A stretch of 10,351 bases of DNA from CAYXVB01 sp964467785 (GTDB lineage: Bacteria; Bdellovibrionota; UBA1018): positions 1 to 10,351 of the forward strand of contig CAYXVB010000128.1 of assembly GCA_964467785.1 (NCBI GenBank), written 5' to 3'. Positions 1 through 5,517 of this stretch are shown here, one piece after another. The notes under the pieces were generated by a model, which was given only the letters and a program-made list of their open reading frames with translations, was not told where the DNA came from and made no database searches. The stretch's first letter is position 1. The number at the start of each line of letters is the position of its first letter. The position numbers and the translations under genes are program-made.

Positions 1-679
1 GCATGTCGACGATCAGGTAATCGAGCTGACCCCAGTCCACCTTGTGCAGGAACTGGCTCACCACGCTGTGGAGCATCGGGCCGCGCCAAATAACAGGTTG
101 GTCGCCGTCCATCAGGAAGCCCATCGACATGACCTTCACGCCATTCGAGCTGGGCGGAACGAACATCTCGCCCTTGGTGGGGTGTTGGATCATCTTAGGC
201 TGGTCGGTGACGCCCATCATGGTGGGGATGTTCGGGCCGTAGATGTCGGCGTCCAGTAAGCCGACGCGCGCGCCCTCAAGCGCCAGCGCCGTGGCCAGAT
301 TCACTGAAACGGTCGACTTGCCGACCCCCCCCTTGCCGCTCGAGACGGCGATGATGTGCGCCACGCCTTCGATCGGTGCGGTGCCGTGGCCAACGCCGCC
401 GGGACCGGGAGCCTGACGGCGGACTTCGGCGTCCATCTTGACCTTGATCTCGCGGACACCGGCGACGGACTTGAGCGCGTCCCGGACATCCTTTTCGATC
501 TTGTCCTTCAGCGGGCAGGCCGGGGTCGTCAGAACCACACGGAGCGAAAGGTCGCCCGAATCCTCGATCCGGAGATCCCGAATCATGCCCAAGGTGACCA
601 GATCCTTGCGGAGATCCGGGTCTTGGACAGTGCGGAGGGCGTTCATCACAGCTTCAAGAGAGACAGAGGTGTTGGCCAT
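1..679 (-). CDS. mrp: Mrp/ApbC/NBP35-family Fe-S cluster carrier ATPase (C-terminus cut by left window edge)
   Basis: Fe-S cluster carrier P-loop NTPase of the cytosol, thought to receive clusters and pass them to apo-proteins. The visible 226 residues hold an N-terminal MIP18/DUF59-type domain (about residues 5-85, with the conserved Cys55 in TTPACP). A short Pro/Gly linker follows, then a ParA/MinD-like ATPase domain with the deviant Walker A motif GKGGVGKST at 115-123. The switch segment DADIYGPNIP is at 143-152, and the Walker B-like segment YLIVDM lies at the very edge. The C-terminal CxxC that binds the cluster would be outside the window. The ATG at 679 follows the upstream BFD gene by only 12 nt, without a clear Shine-Dalgarno, so translational coupling is likely. 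The family call is firm. The symbol mrp is used in the broad sense (also called apbC). Confidence 0.95.
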   Translation of the reverse strand, partial: MANTSVSLEAVMNALRTVQDPDLRKDLVTLGMIRDLRIEDSGDLSLRVVLTTPACPLKDKIEKDVRDALKSVAGVREIKVKMDAEVRRQAPGPGGVGHGTAPIEGVAHIIAVSSGKGGVGKSTVSVNLATALALEGARVGLLDADIYGPNIPTMMGVTDQPKMIQHPTKGEMFVPPSSNGVKVMSMGFLMDGDQPVIWRGPMLHSVVSQFLHKVDWGQLDYLIVDM

Positions 680-691
680 AGGGGCGCCAAC

Positions 692-922
692 TTACTTCTT
701 TTGAAGTTCCGCTTCAAGAATATCGAGCACTTCGAACTCACATCCCCCGCAGCCGGTCGATGCCCGGGTGACCGCTTGGATGTCGGCATGGGTCCGGGCG
801 CCCGCCCGAATGGCTTCTTTCAGAGCCTGAGCGGAAACGTTGTGGCAAAAGCAGACGGTGCGCTCGTCGTCGTCGTTTTGGTCGGCGGATTCCGGAGGGG
901 CGGTTTCGTTCTGAGGAACCAT
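692..922 (-). CDS. Small BFD-type [2Fe-2S]-binding protein
   Basis: A 76-residue cytosolic protein. About 20 N-terminal residues are polar and acidic (ending DDDE). They are followed by a BFD/Fer2_BFD-like domain, known from bacterioferritin-associated ferredoxin and the middle of NifU. The ligand pattern is clear: Cys24-x-Cys26 in VCFCHNVS, and Cys58-x2-Cys61 in STGCGGCE. This is the four-cysteine arrangement that binds a [2Fe-2S] cluster in the family. It lies immediately upstream of, and on the same strand as, the Mrp-like carrier (12 nt gap), which suggests an electron or cluster donor role in Fe-S assembly rather than bacterioferritin iron release. No bacterioferritin gene is visible. 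The start ATG at 922 has AGAGG 2 nt upstream, a rather tight spacing. The domain call is strong; the partner is inferred from context only. Confidence 0.88.
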   Translation of the reverse strand: MVPQNETAPPESADQNDDDERTVCFCHNVSAQALKEAIRAGARTHADIQAVTRASTGCGGCEFEVLDILEAELQKK

Positions 923-988
923 GGCCTCTGAGCGTATTTAAAAAAACTTCGCCAGACAACCAGGCATTTGATAAATGTCATCCTCACT
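923..988. promoter_or_regulatory. Divergent promoter region between the BFD-mrp pair and folE
   Basis: This 66-nt AT-rich spacer separates two divergent transcription units, so it must carry promoters or leaders for both. On the minus strand, TTGTCT and TACGCT are spaced 17 nt apart (about 963 down to 935), a weak sigma70-like pair ending 12 nt before the BFD start codon. On the plus strand, the AT-rich GATAAA at 970-975 could be a -10 for folE, but no convincing -35 partner is visible. No operator palindrome was recognised. Confidence 0.35.
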
Positions 989-1639
989 ATGGCAAAAACC
1001 GGATCAAAAAAGGCAATTAAAAAGACCGTCGCGCCCAAGTCTTGGGCACTCCCAGAGTCTTCGCTGGAGCGGATTGTCGGAGGGATGACCGAGACCTTGA
1101 AGCTTGTCGGCGAAGATCCGCGGCGCGAAGGCCTTGTTAAAACTCCCAAGCGCTACGCCAAAGCCATGGAGTTTCTGACGTCGGGCTACCGCAAGGACGT
1201 GGACACCGTCGTTGGTGACGCGCTTTTTAACGAAGGCGATGCCTCAAGCGAGATCGTCGTGGTGCGCGACATCGAGCTTTTCTCGCTCTGTGAGCACCAC
1301 CTCCTCCCCTTTTACGGCAAGGCCCACGTCGCCTACATCCCGAACGGCAAGATCATCGGGCTCTCAAAAATTCCGAGGATCGTGGACGTGTTCGCCCGCC
1401 GCCTGCAGGTCCAAGAGCGCCTGACCACGCAAATTTCCGAAGAGCTTCAGCGAATCCTGAACCCCCACGGCGTCGCGGTCATCATCGAAGCCTACCATCT
1501 CTGCATGATGATGCGCGGAGTGGAAAAGCAGAACAGCTACACGATCACGAGCTCGATGCTGGGCGCTTTCCGCGAGGATGCGCGGACTCGACAGGAACTC
1601 CTCCACCTCCTGGGAGGTCTGGGAGGTCGCCGAAGCTGA
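989..1639 (+). CDS. folE: GTP cyclohydrolase I, type IA
   Basis: Converts GTP to 7,8-dihydroneopterin triphosphate, the first step of tetrahydrofolate (and often queuosine) synthesis, in the cytosol as a homodecamer. The 216-residue product has a basic, Lys-rich N-terminal tail and then the full family core. Zinc ligands are Cys101 and His104 in SLCEHHLLPF and Cys172 in YHLCMMMRGV. The catalytic-site histidines correspond to His103 and His170. GEDPRREGLVKTP (41-53) and QNSYTITSSM (181-190) are also family hallmarks. The zinc Cys/His set marks the zinc-dependent FolE rather than FolE2. The ATG at 989 is preferred over an in-frame TTG at 968, but neither has a clear Shine-Dalgarno. It stands alone on its strand next to no other folate gene. 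The C-terminus ends in a short Gly-rich tail encoded by a tandem 9-nt repeat. Confidence 0.97.
   Translation: MAKTGSKKAIKKTVAPKSWALPESSLERIVGGMTETLKLVGEDPRREGLVKTPKRYAKAMEFLTSGYRKDVDTVVGDALFNEGDASSEIVVVRDIELFSLCEHHLLPFYGKAHVAYIPNGKIIGLSKIPRIVDVFARRLQVQERLTTQISEELQRILNPHGVAVIIEAYHLCMMMRGVEKQNSYTITSSMLGAFREDARTRQELLHLLGGLGGRRS
1605..1628 (+). repeat. Perfect 6-bp inverted repeat plus tandem 9-nt repeat at the 3' end of folE
   Basis: ACCTCC (1605-1610) and GGAGGT (1613-1618) form a perfect inverted repeat with a 2-nt centre. TGGGAGGTC occurs twice in tandem (1611-1619 and 1620-1628). The repeat encodes the Gly-rich end of FolE. No T-run follows closely, so it is not a classical terminator. It may be chance in GC-rich coding DNA. 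Confidence 0.4.
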
Positions 1640-1714
1640 GCCTGATCGCGACGCAGTCAAACTGATAAAAATTTTTTGCCCAAGCCCTCAAATTCAAAAA
1701 ATCGGAGAACATCC

Positions 1715-2005
1715 ATGATCCAGAAATTCCTGATCCAAAGCTTGAAACTGAGCATGATCGTGATCGTGATCGCCGCGGCCTCCACTGTTGCCCTGGCCGA
1801 TGAGTCCTCTGCCACGGTCATCGACAAAGGCTACATTTGTTGGGCCCATGGTCAGCAGAATTTCGGCGGCCCGGCCGGCCCCATCATGATGACAGTCGTC
1901 GGCTACGGCGCGACCGAGTTCGAAGCCATGAGTGACGCTCACCAACGCTGCCTTTCTTCTGGCCTGCAAATGTGCGGCATCGACGCTTGTTTCAAGCGCC
2001 GCTGA
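1715..2005 (+). CDS. Small secreted four-cysteine protein, unknown family (paralogue A)
   Basis: I do not recognise this family. The 96-residue product has a Sec signal peptide: Lys4, then a hydrophobic core rich in Ile/Val/Ala, ending ALA with likely cleavage after Ala28. The mature part is about 68 residues with exactly four cysteines (42, 79, 87, 92). Its centre has the pattern TV-x-G-x-G-x-T-x2-EA (60-71), and it ends in the motif CGIDAC followed by a basic tail KRR. The ATG at 1715 has GGAGA with a 6-nt spacer; a more upstream in-frame ATG at 1676 has no such site and would bury the signal peptide. The next gene, 31 nt downstream, is a paralogue with identical C-terminal cysteine spacing, so the two are probably co-transcribed. 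Likely a periplasmic or exported, disulfide-stabilised protein; function unknown. Confidence 0.82.
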   Translation: MIQKFLIQSLKLSMIVIVIAAASTVALADESSATVIDKGYICWAHGQQNFGGPAGPIMMTVVGYGATEFEAMSDAHQRCLSSGLQMCGIDACFKRR

Positions 2006-2036
2006 TTTTCAGTAAATTCTTTCTCCGGAGTTTTTT

Positions 2037-2276
2037 ATGAAGAAGTCAAATATTTTGGCGACTGCCCTGTACTTGATGCTTTTAGCGTCCGCATCCGCCC
2101 ACGCCTCAAGTCCGGCGATCACCTGCTGGCTCACAGGCGAGACTCTCACCGGCAACATCCTGCAGACGGTGGCCGGCAATGGCGATACGCTGGAGGAAGC
2201 CACGCAAAACGCTTTCGCGAGCTGCCGCTACTACTTCCTAAAAAACTGCCGCATCGACCGTTGCGTTCGCAACTAA
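2037..2276 (+). CDS. Small secreted four-cysteine protein, unknown family (paralogue B)
   Basis: Tandem paralogue of the preceding gene. The 79-residue product starts MKKSN, has a hydrophobic stretch and an AHA signal-peptidase site (likely cleavage after Ala23), leaving a mature protein of about 56 residues. Its four cysteines (30, 63, 71, 76) match those of paralogue A: the last three have the identical C-x7-C-x4-C spacing. Shared identities include CW near the mature N-terminus, TV-x-G-x-G-x-T-x2-EA (44-55) and C-x-ID-x-C at the end. The Shine-Dalgarno GGAG (2027-2030) lies 6 nt before the ATG. It is 4 residues shorter than A between the first and second cysteine and lacks A's Gly/Pro insert. 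It converges with the leftward gene that ends 19 nt further on. Probably exported and disulfide-bonded; function unknown. Confidence 0.82.
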   Translation: MKKSNILATALYLMLLASASAHASSPAITCWLTGETLTGNILQTVAGNGDTLEEATQNAFASCRYYFLKNCRIDRCVRN

Positions 2277-2295
2277 GTCCGGTCCGCCCCTGAGA

Positions 2296-3096
2296 TCAAC
2301 GAGCGGGATCCGCTTGAACGGCCGGGGAGTCTCCACTGCCGGCGCTCCCAGAATCAGGCGTAACAACGGGACTCATTTGCGTTTTGATATCGACGCCGGG
2401 ACAATGCCGCGTCAATAGATCGCTCATGGCCCGATTGAGCTTCTGGGGCGAGGGCCAGTCCCTCTGAAGGAGTGGTCGCAGGATCTGGGCGGGAATCGAG
2501 CATGAAGCTCTGTCGCGGGTTTTAACCTGACATTTGCCAGCGGCGCTCTCGATCGGATCACCGCCTCTACGCCAGCCGCAGTCTAGCATCACCCCAAAGT
2601 GCGGCTCGACTTCAAAGCCCCCTTGGTTGGATCCATGGATCTCCGCAGCCTCGCGGATCTTGGCGCGGGTCAATGCGAGGACCCGCCGATCCTGGCCGCT
2701 CAGCTGCAGCACCTGTCCGCTGGCGAGTTCCACTCTCACGTCCTTGCTGTCCGGGTTCTGCGAGACTGCGGGCTTTTGCGTGACAGGAAAGAAGTAGAAG
2801 CTCCGACTTCCCGCGTCCGCGCCGCGGGCGGAAGCCCCGAAATTTGACGTGACGAGTAGCCCGCCGTTTGGACTGATCGCGAGGTAACGCCAGATGTCCA
2901 TCGACTTAGCGTATCCTTTGAGGCCGATGATGCAATTGCGAAACCCCTGGGCCGGGCCTCCGGGAGACTCCAGCGAGGTGGTCTTGAATTCGCATTCGGC
3001 GGCTTGCGCGTCCGAGGTATCCGCTAGGAAGGTCGGCAGTCCGGTAAACAAGAACACTGCAAAAAACTGAAGTACCGCTCGACTCCGGATGATCAT
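2296..3096 (-). CDS. Secreted hypothetical protein
   Basis: I recognise no family. About 266 residues. The N-terminus (MIIRSRAVLQFF and a hydrophobic stretch) is a Sec signal peptide, with likely cleavage near AQA just before the first mature cysteine, giving AECEF. The mature part contains several cysteines (including a pair about 20 residues apart near its N-terminus, and a group in the C-terminal third), compatible with disulfides in the periplasm. Segments such as WRYLAISPNGGLLVTS and VRVELASGQVLQL look like beta strands. The last ~25 residues are a Ser/Gly/Pro/Asp-rich low-complexity tail. An ATG at 3105 is flush against AGGGA, while the ATG at 3096 has it 9 nt upstream, so 3096 is preferred; the difference is three codons. 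It lies downstream of the lipoate operon on the same strand but across 62-71 nt, and is probably separately expressed. Confidence 0.75.
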   Translation of the reverse strand: MIIRSRAVLQFFAVFLFTGLPTFLADTSDAQAAECEFKTTSLESPGGPAQGFRNCIIGLKGYAKSMDIWRYLAISPNGGLLVTSNFGASARGADAGSRSFYFFPVTQKPAVSQNPDSKDVRVELASGQVLQLSGQDRRVLALTRAKIREAAEIHGSNQGGFEVEPHFGVMLDCGWRRGGDPIESAAGKCQVKTRDRASCSIPAQILRPLLQRDWPSPQKLNRAMSDLLTRHCPGVDIKTQMSPVVTPDSGSAGSGDSPAVQADPAR

Positions 3097-3111
3097 CCCA
3101 CTCATTCCCTA

Positions 3112-3117
3112 ATGATA
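3112..3117 (-). promoter_or_regulatory. Possible -10 hexamer for the secreted hypothetical gene
   Basis: TATCAT on the minus strand matches the sigma70 -10 consensus in five of six positions and lies just upstream of the start codons at 3105/3096. No acceptable -35 hexamer is seen 16-18 nt further upstream, so the call is weak. Confidence 0.25.
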
Positions 3118-3167
3118 GCACATCCTGAACAGGGAGAGAGTTTTGTCGTTATTCTCAGGGATTAAGA

Positions 3168-4052
3168 CTAGAGCCCGGGGCTGACCGAAGCCGATCCCCG
3201 TGTCGAAAAGGGCTGGGATGCCAATCCCGGCATTACGCCATCCAACGCCGGCGCGCGGGCCATCAGCCGCTTTTGCGCACGCTCCAGCGCGTATTCGCAA
3301 TCCATCCGCTCGATTTTGATCTCGAAATCTTCGGCGTTCCCATTAGCAGAATTCCCGTCCGACGCCGCTCGGGCACGAGCCAGAAAACGACGAGCCAAGC
3401 GGTTTTCGAGCGCCACGCGCCAGCCCTGTCCGTCCCAGCCGGCCATAGGCTTGCCGCCATTCTTTTCGGCGAGCAGATCCACAAGGCGGGCCATCACGTC
3501 CGGGCTGAACCCGCAAGGCGAGATCAGATGAAAAGGCTTGAGGTCGTTCACGCAGTTGATCGCGACCCCGTGGTAGGTGACCCATTTGCGGATCGCGATG
3601 CCGATCGAGGCGATCTTCTTGCCATTGATCCAAACGCCAGTGGCGTTTTCACGCGCTTCGGGCTCGAAGTCCCAGCTTCGGAACTCCTCAATAAGGAGTT
3701 GTTCAAGCTCGCGCAGAAAACCAGCGACGTCGTGATTCGGGCCAAGGCCTTTACCGTCCAACTTGACGATCGGATAGATCACGAGCTGGCCTGGACCATG
3801 GTAGGTCAGGTCGCCACCGCGTTCGCTCTCCGCGAAAGCCATCCCCTGCGGCAGGAGCGCGGGCGCCGGCATGTGCCGCGGGCGGGGCGTGCCCGTCCAC
3901 TGCAGTCCGCGGCCGCGCGTGATCACGGGCTCATGCTCCACGAATAGGATCGTGTCCGGGATCTGGTCCGCCGCGCGCAGCTCCACGAGCTTCAACTGAA
4001 GCTCGCGCGCCGCCTCGTAGGAGGTCAGGCCTTCGAGGGAGACAAACCTCAT
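3168..4052 (-). CDS. lipB: Octanoyl-[ACP]:protein N-octanoyltransferase LipB with a C-terminal extension
   Basis: Transfers octanoate from acyl carrier protein to the lipoyl-domain lysine of E2-type proteins, the first step of endogenous protein lipoylation. Family marks are RGGDLTYHGPGQ (78-89), the catalytic Lys146 in GKKIASIG, the segment TYHGVAINC (159-167), and the catalytic Cys180 in LISPCGF. Typical LipB proteins are about 210-230 residues. This one is 294, with an extra C-terminal part from about residue 215: a basic, Arg/Ala-rich helix-like stretch, a Ser/Asn/Gly linker, a second charged helix-like stretch (EYALERAQKRLMA), and a Pro/Ser/Gly tail. Its ATG overlaps the lpd stop codon (ATGA, 4 nt), indicating translational coupling. 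It is the last gene of the lipA-E2-lpd-lipB operon, so it sits beside its own substrate protein (E2). Confidence 0.96.
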   Translation of the reverse strand: MRFVSLEGLTSYEAARELQLKLVELRAADQIPDTILFVEHEPVITRGRGLQWTGTPRPRHMPAPALLPQGMAFAESERGGDLTYHGPGQLVIYPIVKLDGKGLGPNHDVAGFLRELEQLLIEEFRSWDFEPEARENATGVWINGKKIASIGIAIRKWVTYHGVAINCVNDLKPFHLISPCGFSPDVMARLVDLLAEKNGGKPMAGWDGQGWRVALENRLARRFLARARAASDGNSANGNAEDFEIKIERMDCEYALERAQKRLMARAPALDGVMPGLASQPFSTRGSASVSPGL

Positions 4053-5482
4053 TTGCTCTTCCGCTGGAAGATATGGATCGCGTGACCCAGAGTGGCCTCG
4101 GCCGCTTCCATGAGGGTTTCCGGAAGCGTCGGGTGCGCGTGGACCGTGAGCGCCAGATCCTCGACCGTGGCACCCATCTCGATAGCAAGCGTGGCTTCGG
4201 CGATGAGGTTCGAGGCCTCGGCACCGACGATATGGACACCGAGTAGGCGGCCCGTCTTGGCGTCGCCGATCATCTTGACCACGCCATCGGGTTCGGCGAC
4301 CGAGAGAGCGCGGCCGTTCGCGGCGAACGGGAACACGCCCACCTGGACATTGAGCCCCTTGGCTTTGGCTTCTGCCTCCGTGAGACCGACGGTAGCGATT
4401 TCGGGATCCGTGAAGATTACTGCCGGCATCCCGACGACATCGTAAGTGGTCTTCTGGCCCGCGATCGCTTCGGCGGCCACAATGCCTTCCTTGGAACCCT
4501 TGTGGGCGAGGAGCGGCTGACCGGCGATGTCGCCGATGGCGAAGATATGCGAGACGTTGGTGCGGCGCTGCGGATCGACAGGGATAAAGCCCTTGGAGTC
4601 CACCTTGACGCCGGCGCGGTCAAGGCCGATGTTCTCGGAATTCGGCACGCGACCCACGGTCATGAGAACCGCATCGAAGGTATCCGTGAAGTCTTTGGAA
4701 CCGTCATTGAACGTGACTTCCACGCCTTTTTTACCGAGCGACTTGGAGCCTTTGACCTTGGTGTTGACCATGATCTTGACGCCCATCTTGTCGAGACGCT
4801 TGATGACCACCTTGGTGAGGTCGGGGTCAACGATCGAAAGAATGGCCGGTGCCGGCTCGACCACGGTGACCTTCGTGCCGACTTTGGCGTAGAAGGTACC
4901 GAGCTCCATGCCGATGTAACCGCCACCGACGCAGAGAAGCTTACTGGGGATTTCCTGCTGCGAAAGCGCCCCGGTGGAATCCCAGATTTGCTTCTGATCC
5001 ACCGTGAAGCCTGGGATAGCGGCCGGACGGGAGCCAGTGGCGATCACGCATTGTTGGAAGTTGATGATCTGCGTGCCATTGTCCGCGGTCTTGACTTCGA
5101 GGGTTTTGGGACCGGTGAACTTGGCGTCGCCCGCGATGACGGTGCAGCCATTGGCCTTGAGCAGGCCGGCTACGCCGCCGGTGAGCTTGCTCACGACGGA
5201 GTCCTTCCACTTCATCAGCTTGGGGAGGTTGACCTTGGCGCCCGAGACTTCGATCCCCATCTCGGCGGCGTGAGCCATGCGCTCGTAAAGCGAGCCGGCG
5301 TAGATCAGCGCCTTGGACGGAATGCAGCCGCGATTGAGGCAGACCCCGCCGACTTCGGCGCGATCGATCACCGTGACTTTCTTTCCGAGCTGGGCGAGGC
5401 GGATCGCGCAGACATAGCCTGCGGGTCCGGCGCCCAAAACAACGACATCAGCCTGAACTTGCGTCGGTCCTGACGGTCCCAT
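4049..5482 (-). CDS. lpd: Dihydrolipoyl dehydrogenase (E3)
   Basis: Flavoprotein that reoxidises dihydrolipoyl groups of E2 (and H-protein) and reduces NAD+. The product is 477 residues from the preferred start, normal for the family. In order it shows: FAD-binding GAGPAGY (17-23), the redox-active disulfide Cys48-x4-Cys53 in GGVCLNRGCIPSK, the NAD-binding GGGYIGMELG, the second FAD motif with GDIAGQPLLAHKG, and the C-terminal catalytic His450/Glu455 in HAHPTLPETLMEA. Two ATG codons lie close together: GAGGAG abuts the one at 5488 with no spacer but lies 6 nt before the one at 5482, so 5482 is chosen. It follows the E2 gene by about 29-35 nt and overlaps lipB by 4 nt. The linkage to E2 suggests it serves that complex, although E3 is often shared among several. 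Confidence 0.97.
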   Translation of the reverse strand: MGPSGPTQVQADVVVLGAGPAGYVCAIRLAQLGKKVTVIDRAEVGGVCLNRGCIPSKALIYAGSLYERMAHAAEMGIEVSGAKVNLPKLMKWKDSVVSKLTGGVAGLLKANGCTVIAGDAKFTGPKTLEVKTADNGTQIINFQQCVIATGSRPAAIPGFTVDQKQIWDSTGALSQQEIPSKLLCVGGGYIGMELGTFYAKVGTKVTVVEPAPAILSIVDPDLTKVVIKRLDKMGVKIMVNTKVKGSKSLGKKGVEVTFNDGSKDFTDTFDAVLMTVGRVPNSENIGLDRAGVKVDSKGFIPVDPQRRTNVSHIFAIGDIAGQPLLAHKGSKEGIVAAEAIAGQKTTYDVVGMPAVIFTDPEIATVGLTEAEAKAKGLNVQVGVFPFAANGRALSVAEPDGVVKMIGDAKTGRLLGVHIVGAEASNLIAEATLAIEMGATVEDLALTVHAHPTLPETLMEAAEATLGHAIHIFQRKSK

Positions 5483-5517
5483 TTTCATCTCCTCAGTTGT
5501 TCGAATCTCAACCTGGC

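Noticed and set aside
356..931. A 191-codon plus-strand open frame opposite mrp and the BFD gene
   Set aside because: Both minus-strand genes show conserved Walker A and cysteine motifs here, so the plus-strand frame is a shadow.
968..970. TTG as the start codon of folE
   Set aside because: It adds only seven residues, has no Shine-Dalgarno, and an ATG at 989 starts a typical Lys-rich FolE tail.
1640..1680. AAAAATTTTTT after folE as an intrinsic terminator
   Set aside because: There is a T-run, but no GC-rich stem directly in front of it.
3109..3167. CCTGA...TCAGG inverted repeat between lipB and the secreted hypothetical gene as a terminator
   Set aside because: The loop would be nearly 30 nt and no T-run follows on the minus strand.
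4502..5473. A 323-codon plus-strand open frame opposite lpd
   Set aside because: The minus-strand lpd carries all catalytic motifs across the same region; the antisense product is a His/Asp-rich shadow without domain features.
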